A stretch of DNA of 64,000 nucleotides from an uncultured Desulfovibrio sp. Lineage in GTDB: Bacteria; Desulfobacterota; Desulfovibrionia; Desulfovibrionales; Desulfovibrionaceae. Positions within the stretch are counted from its first letter, which is position 1. Each line of letters begins with the position of its first letter. The stretch is from the NCBI GenBank assembly GCA_934546745.1, contig CAKTDV010000005.1:62001-126000 (forward strand), in the 5' to 3' direction. Shown here in pieces: positions 10,280 through 20,709 of this stretch. The position numbers and the translations under genes were made by a program. The notes below the pieces were generated by a model. It had not been told where the DNA came from. It worked only from the letters and a program-made list of their open reading frames with translations, and made no database searches.

Positions 10280-11581
10280 CTATCTGTCGCCGTCATTCAG
10301 CGCGTAGTATTCCGCCAGCATGGGACCGAAGAACTCCGCGCCGTCGCCAAGCTCCTCCTCGATGCGGAGAAGCTGATTGTACTTGGCCATGCGTTCGGAA
10401 CGGCAGAGGGAGCCCGTCTTGATCTGACCGGCATTGACGCCCACGGCAAGGTCGGCGATGAAGCTGTCCTCGGTTTCGCCGGAACGGTGGGAAATGACGG
10501 TGGTGTAGGCGGCCTCCTTGGCCATCTCGATGGTGTCCAGGGTTTCCGTCACCGTACCGATCTGGTTGAGTTTGATCAGGATGGAGTTCCCCACGCCCTC
10601 GTTGATGCCTTCGGCCAGAATGGAAGGATTGGTCACAAAGACGTCGTCCCCCACAAGCTGAATGTCCCCAAGCGTGGAGGTGAGCATCTTCCAGCCGTCC
10701 CAGTCCCCTTCGGCCATGCCGTCCTCGATGGAGATCAGCGGATATTTGGAGGTGAATTCTTCCAGCCAGGCCGCCATTTCCGCATTGCTGAAGGTGCGGT
10801 TTTCGCCCTTGAGGACATATTTGCCGTCCTGGTAGAATTCAGAGGCCGCGGCGTCGATGGCCAGCACGATCTCACTGCCGGGATTGTAGCCCGCCTCCTC
10901 AATGGCCCTGATGATGTAGGCGAAGGCCTCGTCATGATTCTTGAGATTGGGGGCAAAGCCGCCCTCATCGCCCACGCTGGTAACGTGCCCGTCGGCCTGG
11001 AGGAGCTTTTTCAGGGTGTGGAAAACTTCCGCGCCCATGCGCAGGGCGTCGCGGAAGCTCCGCGCCCGCACGGGCATGATCATGAATTCCTGGATGTCAA
11101 GATTGTTGGGAGCGTGCGCGCCGCCGTTGATGATGTTCATCATGGGCGCGGGCAGCACCTTGGCATTGACGCCGCCAAGGTAATTGTACAGGGGCAGCCC
11201 CACATACTGGGCAGCCACGCGGGCGCAGGCCATGGAAACCCCGAGCATGGCGTTGGCGCCAAGGCGGGATTTGTTGTCCGTACCGTCCAGATCGATCAGG
11301 GTGTTGTCGATCTGCACCTGATGCAGGACATCCAGCCCCATCAGCGCGCCGGCGATCTCCGTGTTGACGTTTTCCACGGCGCGGGTCACGCCCTTGCCGC
11401 CAAAACGCTTTTTATCGCCGTCGCGCATCTCAAGGGCTTCACGGCTGCCGGTGGACGCGCCGGAAGGCACGGCCGCGCGGGCGCTCTGCCCGGATTCGAG
11501 CGTGACTTCCACCTCGACGGTAGGATTGCCGCGCGAGTCAAGAATCTCGCGACCGTACACCGACGCAATGCTGCTGCTCAT
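10280..11581 (-). CDS. eno: Enolase
   Basis: Enolase converts 2-phosphoglycerate to phosphoenolpyruvate in glycolysis and gluconeogenesis, and is often part of the RNA degradosome. The product is 433 aa, the standard length. Visible family motifs include YGREILDSRGNPTVEVEV at the N-terminus, the GASTG substrate loop, NIINGGAHA, GDEGGFAPNL, SIEDGMAEGDWDGW (metal-binding Glu and Asp), and ISHRSGETEDSFIADLAV with KTGSLCRSER. The start at 11581 (MSSSIASVYG) has an aaggag site; the frame continues upstream, but into the coaX region in another frame. The gene lies 46 nt after coaX on the same strand, so the two are probably cotranscribed. Confidence 0.98.
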   Translation of the reverse strand: MSSSIASVYGREILDSRGNPTVEVEVTLESGQSARAAVPSGASTGSREALEMRDGDKKRFGGKGVTRAVENVNTEIAGALMGLDVLHQVQIDNTLIDLDGTDNKSRLGANAMLGVSMACARVAAQYVGLPLYNYLGGVNAKVLPAPMMNIINGGAHAPNNLDIQEFMIMPVRARSFRDALRMGAEVFHTLKKLLQADGHVTSVGDEGGFAPNLKNHDEAFAYIIRAIEEAGYNPGSEIVLAIDAAASEFYQDGKYVLKGENRTFSNAEMAAWLEEFTSKYPLISIEDGMAEGDWDGWKMLTSTLGDIQLVGDDVFVTNPSILAEGINEGVGNSILIKLNQIGTVTETLDTIEMAKEAAYTTVISHRSGETEDSFIADLAVGVNAGQIKTGSLCRSERMAKYNQLLRIEEELGDGAEFFGPMLAEYYALNDGDR

Positions 11582-11627
11582 AGGCGTTCTCCTTCTGTTT
11601 GCGGCGCAGGGAAGCGCCGCGGGGCCG

Positions 11628-12416
11628 TCAGCGGCCCGTACGTTCACAATGCAGTCGCCGCAGCCCTTCCAGCAGCAGCGAGGGAAACACTTCCGTAAAA
11701 ACCGTGACGGCGCGCGCCATGTCCCGCGCGAAACCGCCCGTCGCATAGATGGCCGTGTCGCCGGGCAGCTGACGCGCCAGGCGGGCGCACAGACTTTCCA
11801 CCACGCCGGCAAAGCCGAAATAGAGACCGTGCTGAATGCTGGTGACGGTGCCGCGGGCAATGACGGGTTCCGCCGCGTCCACATCCAGATCGACACGCGG
11901 CAGCTGGGCCGTCTGGCGGGACAGCGCGGCAAGGGCCGTCCGGGGACCTGGAAAGATGAGCCCTCCCAGGTAGGCGTCGCCTTCCACACAGTCAAAGGTG
12001 ACGGCCGTGCCGAAATCGACGACGATGAACGACGGCGGTTCCGGGCGCAGCCGCCGGGCCGCATAGGCGCCCACCAGCCTGTCCGCGCCCACTTCGGCGG
12101 GCCTGCTGTAACGGTTTTCCAGCGGCACGGGAATATCGGCGGGCACAAAGGCCACGGGGCAGCCCACGTACCGGGTCACGCAGGCGCGCACGGCGGCGTT
12201 GAGAGGGGGTACCACAGAGGAAATCACACAGTGCCTGATGCCACCGGGAGAGACTCCCGCGTGGGAAAGGAGCGTCAGAAGACTGATCCCGAGGCTGTCG
12301 GCGGTCTGCTCCGTATCGGTAGGCAGGGCATAGGAGGCGCGGACGCGGGACGCGTCCGCCAACCCCACTTTGACGGAGGTATTGCCGATGTCAAAAAGCA
12401 GAAGTTCGGCCTGCAT
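11628..12416 (-). CDS. coaX: Type III pantothenate kinase
   Basis: CoaX phosphorylates pantothenate, the first step of coenzyme A synthesis, and belongs to the ASKHA fold. The product is 262 aa. Motifs seen are the N-terminal phosphate loop DIGNTSVK, the ADRLVGAYAA motif, the second phosphate loop DFGTAVTFD, and GGLIFPG. This type typically uses a monovalent cation and resists feedback by CoA. It sits upstream of eno on the same strand. PanD, an earlier step of the same vitamin pathway, is also in this window at about 51.5 kb but unlinked. Confidence 0.95.
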   Translation of the reverse strand: MQAELLLFDIGNTSVKVGLADASRVRASYALPTDTEQTADSLGISLLTLLSHAGVSPGGIRHCVISSVVPPLNAAVRACVTRYVGCPVAFVPADIPVPLENRYSRPAEVGADRLVGAYAARRLRPEPPSFIVVDFGTAVTFDCVEGDAYLGGLIFPGPRTALAALSRQTAQLPRVDLDVDAAEPVIARGTVTSIQHGLYFGFAGVVESLCARLARQLPGDTAIYATGGFARDMARAVTVFTEVFPSLLLEGLRRLHCERTGR

Positions 12417-12586
12417 TGTCTTTCCCGCACATGCCGTCTTCCCGCGCGGGAGCGGCGGTTCACGCTGAGAGGAGGCCGGACGGCGTTGCTTCGCGCATCC
12501 GGCGCGGAGGAGACGGGCGGAAGTATGCCAGAGGCGCGCCGCGGACGCAAGCCCGCCGTGCGGGGATGCGGCGAGGGGAGCCGTCC

Positions 12587-14266
12587 TCAGTTCCCGGCCG
12601 GATGACGGCGCAGCAGAAGCCAGCCCGGATTTTCCCAGACAATCTCGCCCAGAGACCGCAGGGCTTCCCGATCCCGCGGGCGATCGGTGAGCAGCCAGGG
12701 CGCGTCCGAAGCCCGCCAGGCGGCGGCATAGCCCAATTCTCCCGCACGGTGATAGGCCTCACAGCGCAGCCAGCGGCGCGCCGCCCCGATATCCTTGTTG
12801 TAGAAGGGATGGGAACCGTCCTTGAAGGTATGATCCAGAGGGCGCAGGGCCATATGCCGCACGCCCATGTCGCCACTGTTGCTGTAGACGCGCTCGCCGG
12901 GGGGCACAAGGCGGGCGACAGCTTCCAGCGCCTCGCGGTGCAGGCGGCTCCGCTCGCGCCACAGCAGCGCGCGCGCCTCATAGGGCAACGGCAGGCCCGT
13001 CCATTGCGCGACGGCATGCTGCGCGCCCACATTCTGCCTGTCAGGATTGCCAAGGAAGATCCCGCAGGCCAGCCCGGCCACCGCCACCGCGCGCAACAGG
13101 CGGGGAAGACGCGGCCAGAAGGGGGCCACCAGGGCCACAATCAGCAGCCACGAGAGGGGAATGAGGTAGCGCATCCCCCGGATCAGCTCATGCCCCATGG
13201 AAAGGCGGCCATACTGCGCCGCAAAACGGCTTTCGGCCCAGCTGAACAGCACGACGCAGGCCAGCCCCAGCAGCATGCCGGGATAAAGGCGCAGCAGCCG
13301 CCGCACACGCTCCGAACCGGCGCGCCAGGCGACCCAGGCTCCGCAGGCCGCCAGTGGAAAAAGCGGCGGCCACAGGGAGTACTGCCACAGATAGCCGGGA
13401 ATGGCCCCGACGGTCTCCGTATAGTCCTGGGCCCAGCGCAGCCGGAACAGCTCCTGAAAGACAGCCAGATCTCCTGCGGTAAAATCCCCCGGCTGCCCCA
13501 GAGAGGCCCGCAGGAAAACCAGCACGGGGACAAAGTAGCAGACAAGGCACAGCAGCAGGTTGCGGAGATGTCCGGCAAGGCGCAGGGAGGCCGGTTTCAT
13601 CAGGGCATAGGCGCAGAAGAGCATGGCGCCAAAGGCGAGGCCGTTGAGGCCGTGCACCCAGACGCCGCACCCGGCGCAGAACATGACGGCGGGGCGCAGT
13701 GGGCCCCGGACGGCTCCCACCAGCCCCGCCAGCAGCAGCAGAGGCCACAGGGCCGCATAGAGCGTGCGCGGCAGGGGATCGGAATGGGTCAGCCCCCAGA
13801 AGGTTCCCCAGCCCACCCAGACGGTAAGGCTGAGCAGCAGGGAAAGCACCGCGGCAAGACCCGGACTGGAAAACAGCCAGCGTCCCAGAGCATAGGACGA
13901 GCAGAGTCCCAGAAAGATGGTCAGCGCCCCGGCGCGGAACAGACCGACGGCGAAGGCATCGCCGGGCGTCAGCGCACCGGCAACGCACTGGAAGAGATTC
14001 CAGAAGGAATTGGCGGGCGTCAGCGTGCGCAGCACGGGATCATTGACGAAGGCGCCGGGATGCGCCAGTCCTGCCATGGAAAAGGCGTAGGTGCTGAGAT
14101 CGCTGTCCATGTCCGCGCCGCCGGAAGCCATGTCGGGCACGCCACAGGCGGCGGCAACGGCGTAGAGCGCGGCCAGCAGGACAAACAGCAGATCCGCCGC
14201 CCAATAACGGGCGGACGCGGCGGAAGGGGAAGAAGGCACGGGAGGGGTGTTCAGAACATGCGGCAT
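12587..14266 (-). CDS. Large polytopic membrane protein of unknown function, glycosyltransferase-C-like layout
   Basis: A 559-aa protein with about 10-12 membrane segments over the first 430 residues, followed by a soluble C-terminal domain of about 130 residues. The first large loop contains acidic pairs (GGADMDSDLSTY). The C-terminal part has aromatic and charged motifs (YSNSGDMGVRHMAL, DHTFKDGSHPFYNKD). This layout, multi-spanning with acidic first loop and soluble tail, is typical of GT-C lipid-sugar glycosyltransferases, but I see no family signature that proves it. The start at 14266 follows a strong caaggag site. It is divergent from the sulfotransferase gene and sits beside surface-glycan type genes, which fits envelope work. 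Confidence 0.75.
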   Translation of the reverse strand: MPHVLNTPPVPSSPSAASARYWAADLLFVLLAALYAVAAACGVPDMASGGADMDSDLSTYAFSMAGLAHPGAFVNDPVLRTLTPANSFWNLFQCVAGALTPGDAFAVGLFRAGALTIFLGLCSSYALGRWLFSSPGLAAVLSLLLSLTVWVGWGTFWGLTHSDPLPRTLYAALWPLLLLAGLVGAVRGPLRPAVMFCAGCGVWVHGLNGLAFGAMLFCAYALMKPASLRLAGHLRNLLLCLVCYFVPVLVFLRASLGQPGDFTAGDLAVFQELFRLRWAQDYTETVGAIPGYLWQYSLWPPLFPLAACGAWVAWRAGSERVRRLLRLYPGMLLGLACVVLFSWAESRFAAQYGRLSMGHELIRGMRYLIPLSWLLIVALVAPFWPRLPRLLRAVAVAGLACGIFLGNPDRQNVGAQHAVAQWTGLPLPYEARALLWRERSRLHREALEAVARLVPPGERVYSNSGDMGVRHMALRPLDHTFKDGSHPFYNKDIGAARRWLRCEAYHRAGELGYAAAWRASDAPWLLTDRPRDREALRSLGEIVWENPGWLLLRRHPAGN

Positions 14267-14371
14267 CGGGACTCCTTGGCGCTGCCCGGCGGAAGAGATG
14301 TTCACCACCGGGCGAAGGATGCTAGCGCATAACACGGCAACGCCTCAAGAGGATTCCTGCCCGCAACGGAC

Positions 14372-14400
14372 TTGAACACCCTTGACCCCGCGTGTACAGT
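14372..14400 (+). promoter_or_regulatory. Candidate sigma-70 promoter for the sulfotransferase cluster
   Basis: TTGAAC at 14372-14377 and TACAGT at 14395-14400 are separated by 17 nt. It lies about 40 nt before the sulfotransferase ATG, in the divergent gap. Confidence 0.45.
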
Positions 14401-14438
14401 GCCCGCATGCGCCTTGCCTCTTCAACAGGACAGCCCAC

Positions 14439-15296
14439 ATGACGACACCGCAGCCCCAGCCGCCTTTTTTCTTTTTCCACCTGCCCCGCACGGCGGGCAC
14501 AACCCTGAACGCCATCCTCCGGGACAATTTCGCCCCCGAAGAGGTGCTGACCGTCTACCGGCGCGAGGAATACGCGGCCTGTCGCGAGCTGGAGGTGGAG
14601 CGTCTGAACCGGCTGCGCCTCATTCAGGGACACCTGATGCCGCAATCGCTCTATCCGCCCACCCTTTACGGCCGTCCGGTGCGGATCTTTACCTTTCTGC
14701 GCGAACCCGTCTCCCGGCTGGTATCGGAATACCGCTTTCTGCGGAGCTGGCCCCGCAATCACCTCTATGCCTATCTGAATGAGAACAACATCTCCTTCGA
14801 ACGCTATCTGACGGGTACGGAGCATCAGCTCTGCCTGCGCGGCAGCAACTTCATGACGCATGCGCTGGCCGGAAAATTCAGGAACATCGACGACGCCGAA
14901 GCCCTGGAACGGGCAAAGGACCGGCTGGAAAACGCCTGCTGCTGCTTCGGCATACAGGAACGCTTTGACGAGAGCCTGCTCCTGCTGGCAAAGGCGCTGG
15001 GGCTCACCAACCTTTTCTATGAGCGCAGAAACGCCCTGCGCCAGGAAGCCCCCCTCCCGCCGGTGACGGAGAGCGAACGGGAACTGGCCGCCGAACGGAA
15101 TCAGGCCGACGCGGCCCTCTACGCCTTTGCCGTGGATCTGCTGGAACGGCGCATCGCCGCGGAAGGCCCCGCCTTTGCGCAACGGCTGGAGGCCTTCCGG
15201 CATGTCAACGCCAAATATCAGAACGTCTGCGAACTCATGGCGCGCAAGTTGCAACTCAGGGAAGAAGAGGGAAGCGTCATCCGCCCCAAAGCCTGA
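14439..15296 (+). CDS. Sulfotransferase-family protein
   Basis: Probably transfers sulfate from PAPS to a carbohydrate. The 285-aa product has the 5'-phosphosulfate-binding loop near its start (FFFHLPRTAGTTL) and the 3'-phosphate-binding motif IFTFLREPVSRLVSEY, the pair that defines the sulfotransferase P-loop fold. It lacks a signal or membrane anchor, so it should act in the cytosol. The C-terminal third is helical. The start was set at 14439 because the P-loop then lies near residue 15; an earlier in-frame ATG at 14382 has no ribosome-binding site and falls on the candidate promoter. Downstream genes follow closely: HEAT-repeat protein and flippase. This suggests a sulfated surface polysaccharide, although the acceptor is unknown. 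Confidence 0.82.
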   Translation: MTTPQPQPPFFFFHLPRTAGTTLNAILRDNFAPEEVLTVYRREEYAACRELEVERLNRLRLIQGHLMPQSLYPPTLYGRPVRIFTFLREPVSRLVSEYRFLRSWPRNHLYAYLNENNISFERYLTGTEHQLCLRGSNFMTHALAGKFRNIDDAEALERAKDRLENACCCFGIQERFDESLLLLAKALGLTNLFYERRNALRQEAPLPPVTESERELAAERNQADAALYAFAVDLLERRIAAEGPAFAQRLEAFRHVNAKYQNVCELMARKLQLREEEGSVIRPKA

Positions 15297-15329
15297 ACGT
15301 TCACCGGACCGGAAGAAGGAGAAACCGCT

Positions 15330-16055
15330 ATGGAGAACACACCGGAACGCCGCACGCCGCGTATGCGCGCCCTGAAGGCGCGCCTCAGACCGCTGCTGGA
15401 GGAAGAGGACTGGCGGGAGCATCTTGAGGAAATCGCGTCTCTCGGGCTGCCTGCCGTGGGGCCGCTCCTGTCCTTCCTGCCGCTGGGTCCCCTCGTGCGC
15501 CACCGCGCCGCCGTGGCGCTGGGACGCGCTGTCAGCCGCCTTGCCGAAGCGCGCCCAGAGGAGATGCGCAACGTCATGCGCCGCCTCATGTGGCATATGA
15601 ACGAGGAGTCCGGGAACATCGGCTGGGGCATTCCCGAAGCCTTTGGCGAAATTGCCGCCGCCTGCCCCCAGGCTGGAAAGGAATTTCACCGGGTGCTTAT
15701 CTCCTATATCATAGAGCTGGAAAAAGACGACAATTTCTGCGATCAGGACGTGCTGCGCCGTTCCTGCTACTGGGCCATCGGCCGCCTTGCCCAATCCCGC
15801 CCGGAGCTGGCGGAGCCAGCCCGCCCCTGGCTGCGCAGGGGCGCGGCCCTTGACAGGGACGCCGTCTGCCGCGGCATGGCGGCATGGGCCATCTCGTGTC
15901 TCGGACCGTCGCTGGATGACATGCCCGCGCTGCGCGCCCTTGCGGGGAGCGGCGATGCCACGCCCTGCCTCCTTTTTGACGGCCATGACGTGCGGGAGCT
16001 GCCCCTTGCCGAGGTGGCCGCCCGCGCCCTGAAGGCCCGGCCGCGGGCGATCTGA
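15330..16055 (+). CDS. HEAT-repeat-like protein, similar to the Desulfovibrio DVU0298 type
   Basis: A 241-aa all-helical soluble protein. Repeating helical pairs such as LEEIASLGLPAVGPLLSFL and RHRAAVALGRAVSRLAE match HEAT/ARM-type repeats, usually protein-binding scaffolds. Two cysteines flank a helix (CDQDVLRRSC). The pattern recalls a family known mainly from Desulfovibrio (DVU0298-like); that link is from memory and not tested. It has a good aaggag site and ends 4 nt before the flippase gene, so the two are translated together. It may bind or regulate a glycan enzyme, but nothing here proves it. Confidence 0.65.
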   Translation: MENTPERRTPRMRALKARLRPLLEEEDWREHLEEIASLGLPAVGPLLSFLPLGPLVRHRAAVALGRAVSRLAEARPEEMRNVMRRLMWHMNEESGNIGWGIPEAFGEIAAACPQAGKEFHRVLISYIIELEKDDNFCDQDVLRRSCYWAIGRLAQSRPELAEPARPWLRRGAALDRDAVCRGMAAWAISCLGPSLDDMPALRALAGSGDATPCLLFDGHDVRELPLAEVAARALKARPRAI

Positions 16056-16059
16056 GGCC

Positions 16060-17604
16060 ATGCGGGCATCCACCCCCACGCTGGCGCGCCGCTATGCCTA
16101 CAAGCTTCTGGCCAATGTGGCTTCCGTGCCGGTCTATCTCGTCATGGAGGCCATTCTGCCGCGCGCCCTGGGGCCGCAGATGTATGGCAACTACAGCTTT
16201 GCCACCAATCTTTTCCAGCAGCTCTCCGGCTTTCTTGACATGGGCACCTCCACCTGCTTCTACAACGCCCTTTCGCGGCGGCAGGGGGAGGGCGGCCTCA
16301 TTGCCTTCTACATGCGCGCCGGGGTGCTGGTTCTCTGCGTCAGTCTTCTCGCGGCGGCGCTGATGCTGCTTCCGCCCGTGGGCGATCTGCTCCTGCCGGG
16401 CGTGCCGGGCTGGCTTGCGCCGCTGGCCGCCGTGTGGGCCTTTCTCACCTGGTGGGGGCGGGTGCTGCGCTCCACCAACGACGCCCTTGGCGAAACCGTG
16501 CCGTCCGAACTCGTGCGCACGGCGCTTTCCCTCGTGGCCGTCCTGGCCCTGGTGACGCTCTTCTGGTGCGGCGCGCTCAATGTCCACAGCCTTTTTGCCC
16601 AGCAGTACGCCATGCTCGGTTCCACGGCGCTCGGCTACTGGCTCGTGACGCGCGCGGCCTGGCGGCGCCGTTTTGGCTGCCCCGTGCCTCTTTCGCTGGA
16701 GCCCCATGCCCGGCGCGCCTACACGCGGGAGTTTTTTGACTACAGCCATCCGCTCTTTGTGCAGGCGCTGCTTTCCTTTGCCATGCTCTCCGCGGAACGC
16801 TGGCTCCTGCAGTGGTTCGACGGCAGCGCCGAACAGGGCTTCTTCGCCCTGTCGCAAAAGGTCAGCATGGCCTGTTTCCTCTTTGTCTCCGCCATGACGC
16901 CGCTGGTCATGCGGGAGCTTTCCATCGCCTGGGGGCGCAAGGACGCCGCCGGCATGGGACGGCTGCTCAACCGTTTCGCGCCCCTGCTCTACGTGGTGGC
17001 CGCCTATTTCTCCTGCTTTACGCTGGCCGAGGGGGCGGCGCTTGTGCGCATCTTCGGCGGCGAGGAGTTCACCGCCGCCATCGTCCCCGTGCAGATCATG
17101 GCCCTCTACCCCCTGCATCAGGCCTACGGGCAACTGACGGGGGCCGTCTTCCACGCCACAGGCCGCACCCGCATCCTGCGCAACATGGCGGCGGCGGAGT
17201 GCGTCTACGGGCTTGCGGCGGCATGGACGCTGCTGGCGCCCTCCCATCTCTTCGGCCTGCATCTTGGCGCCACAGGGCTGGCCTGCAAAACGGTATTCGT
17301 GCAGATGCTGACGGTCAACCTCTATCTCTGGCTGGCCTCCCGCTTTGTGCCGCTGCGCTTCTGGCGCAACCTGCTCCATCAGATCTGGAGCCTCGCCGCC
17401 CTGCTGGCGCTGGCCTTCGCCTGTCGCGAAGCCAGTCTCCTTGCGGGTCTGGGCGGCGTGGAGAGCCTCCCCCGCTTCTTCCTGTCCGGCGTCCTCTACT
17501 CCGGCTGCGCCATCCTCGTCGCGGCCCTTCTGCCCGCCTTTCTCGGACTTTCCCGGCAGGAAGTCCGGGAGCTGATCGTCCGCTTCCGCCGCCGCCAGCG
17601 CTGA
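16060..17604 (+). CDS. Polysaccharide/O-antigen flippase (Wzx-like, MOP superfamily)
   Basis: A 514-aa membrane protein with about 12-14 membrane segments. It starts with the Wzx-like N-terminus LARRYAYKLLANV followed by PRALGPQMYGNYSFA; the ALGP-x-x-YG motif is typical of polysaccharide exporters. It would move lipid-linked sugar units across the inner membrane. The gene begins 4 nt after the HEAT-protein stop and is followed by the acetyltransferase gene after about 200 nt. No polymerase or glycosyltransferase of a standard O-antigen set is visible nearby, so this may be only part of a larger scattered pathway. Confidence 0.88.
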   Translation: MRASTPTLARRYAYKLLANVASVPVYLVMEAILPRALGPQMYGNYSFATNLFQQLSGFLDMGTSTCFYNALSRRQGEGGLIAFYMRAGVLVLCVSLLAAALMLLPPVGDLLLPGVPGWLAPLAAVWAFLTWWGRVLRSTNDALGETVPSELVRTALSLVAVLALVTLFWCGALNVHSLFAQQYAMLGSTALGYWLVTRAAWRRRFGCPVPLSLEPHARRAYTREFFDYSHPLFVQALLSFAMLSAERWLLQWFDGSAEQGFFALSQKVSMACFLFVSAMTPLVMRELSIAWGRKDAAGMGRLLNRFAPLLYVVAAYFSCFTLAEGAALVRIFGGEEFTAAIVPVQIMALYPLHQAYGQLTGAVFHATGRTRILRNMAAAECVYGLAAAWTLLAPSHLFGLHLGATGLACKTVFVQMLTVNLYLWLASRFVPLRFWRNLLHQIWSLAALLALAFACREASLLAGLGGVESLPRFFLSGVLYSGCAILVAALLPAFLGLSRQEVRELIVRFRRRQR

Positions 17605-17745
17605 ACCGGAGCGTCCCGTAGGCGATGTCTCCCGCACATGCGCACTGCTGCATCGCAACAGAACAGTTCCCAGAACCTCCGTAATGGCCGCTTTTTTCAT
17701 GCGGCCCATAAACCTCATTTTCATGGGAAACGCGGCGGCCTGAAC

Positions 17746-17775
17746 TTGCCATGTGGAGAGGTTTTGGGATAGGTT
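17746..17775 (+). promoter_or_regulatory. Weak promoter-like pair before the acetyltransferase gene
   Basis: TTGCCA at 17746-17751 and TAGGTT at 17770-17775 with an 18-nt spacer. The 200-bp gap between the flippase and acetyltransferase genes holds no ORF with coding character. Confidence 0.25.
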
Positions 17776-17805
17776 TTTCACCAAAAAAATTCCCCAGGAG
17801 GTATC

Positions 17806-18794
<989 letters not shown>

Positions 18795-18810
<16 letters not shown>

Positions 18811-20438
18811 GGCACATAGGTGGGATCCGTACCCTGAATGTGCTTGATGAGCCAATCCTTGAGGAAGGCAAGCAGATCCGGCCCCACGTCGTTCTTGCCG
18901 TTCCGGTAATCCCGCTCAATTTCCTCCAGACGGCTTACGAACTTCTGATGCACCTCGATATGCTGCTGCGTGCTGGGGTACTCGGAATGCCTGAAGAACT
19001 GCTCTTCCGAGGTGAAGTGGGCCACGGTGTAGCCCTTGAGCTGCTCGATAATCCTGCCAATGACCGTGCGATCCGCGCCCGAACGCACCGCCCGGTAGAG
19101 ATCGTTGATATAGCTGCACAGCATCCTGTGCTGTTCGTCGATGATGGGAACACCCAGCTTGAGGGAGTCCGACCACTCCACGAACACGTCGGGGCGCTGG
19201 GTGACAAGATCGAAGTTCCCCGCGGAGACGGCATGCATGATCAGATCCAGTTCTTCCATGTCGCCCTTGATATTCAGGAGCTGGCCCGTGAAATCGGACA
19301 TGAGGGAGGCCGTGCGTTCGGCCACCGCGAGAATCTCGTCCAGCGCGCTGGTGGTCTGTTCGCTGCTGCCGGACTGATCCTTGGCGGCGGTGCGGATGAC
19401 GCGCAGATGTTCCGCCGTTTCTTCCATACGGGTGACGATTTCCACCATGAAGGCCCCGGCGCCACCGGCGCGTTCCGCGCCCGCGACAGAGAGTTCCGCC
19501 GCCTCTTCCACGGCGTCCATATTGCGGCGCGTCTCTTCCTGAATGGCAAGAACGGCGTCTTCCACTTCCTTGGTGGCGCTCATGGTCTTTTCGGCCAGCT
19601 TGCGCACCTCGTCGGCCACCACGGCGAAGCCCCGCCCCGCGTCTCCGGCGCGGGCGGCCTCGATGGCGGCGTTGAGCGCCAACAGGTTCGTCTGATCCGC
19701 CACCTCGTTGATGACGCTCATAACCTGTCCGATGTCGCTGGCGCGCTGGCCCAGCGTTTCCATGGCCCGCTTGAGGTTCAGAATGGTCTCCTTGGCCCTG
19801 TCGATGGATTCCACCGCGCCCGCGCCCTGCTCCTGACCGGTAACGGCCTTCTCGCGGGAGGCTTCGGCATTGTCGGACAAATCGCCCACGCGCTGATAGA
19901 CCTCGCGCGCGGCATGGGATATCTGGGTCATGGCCGAGGACACTTCCGCCAGACGGAAGCGCTGCACCTCCACGCCGTTATCCACGTTGCCCACAAGCAG
20001 CGCCATGCTGCCAAGATCCGAGACAAGATGCATGCAGGAATCGTGCACCCGCTTGAAAATAGGCATGGCCTTGTCCTTCTCCGCGACATACTCGTCCATT
20101 TTCCTCCGCGCGCCGTCCAGCTGGGCGCCCAGATCCCGCGCGGTTTCGGCCTGTTCGGCGCGCGCGTCCTCAAGGGATTTCTCCAGCGTGGCGCACCGTT
20201 CGCGGAGCTTCCTCAGACATTCGTCCACAGAGTGGCAGAGCGCGCCGCCGACATCCTGGCCCAGGGCCGTCCGGATGCGGGAGCATTGCCGTTGCCGCAG
20301 AACGGCCGCGATCAGGCCGCCAAGGGCGGCAAGCCCCGCGCCCGCCAGCAGCCCGCCGCCAAGCGTGGTGGAAGCGCCCGCCACAGGGACGCCAAGAAGA
20401 AAACAGAGACAGAGAACAGAAGAGACAATACCGCCCAT
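18795..20438 (-). CDS. Methyl-accepting chemotaxis protein with C-terminal bacteriohemerythrin domain (DcrH-like)
   Basis: A 547-aa chemoreceptor. Two membrane segments lie at the N-terminus (about 5-23 and 30-47) with almost no periplasmic loop, so it cannot sense external ligands in the usual way. The signalling hairpin is recognisable by the tip QTNLLALNAAIEAARAGDAG and GFAVVADEVRKLAEKT. The C-terminal 135 residues form a hemerythrin with the diiron pattern: DEQH, HFTSEEQFF, HIEVH and a final HIQGTD. In Desulfovibrio, DcrH-type receptors bind oxygen at this diiron site and guide aerotaxis; I infer the same role here. A good gaaggagtt site precedes the start. A terminator follows, facing the acetyltransferase gene. 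Confidence 0.95.
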
Positions 20439-20709
20439 GAGGAACTCCTTCGCGGGGAACTGGGGGAACTGAACGCCATTTCACAGGAAGTAGTATGAAA
20501 TGCGTTCTATTTCAGGGAAAGGGCGAAACGCCGCGGGCGCCCTTTCCGGCAAGTTATGATTCCTGAGTTCCCTACTTTAGGCTACTTGCCGGAAAAAGAA
20601 AAGAGGCCCCAGATCGGGTAGTCTTTGCCGGACGTATGGCGTACCCTGCCGGAAACAGAGACAACGAAACACAGGAACAACGGACGAAACAAAAGGGGAG
20701 GTCCCGCCT

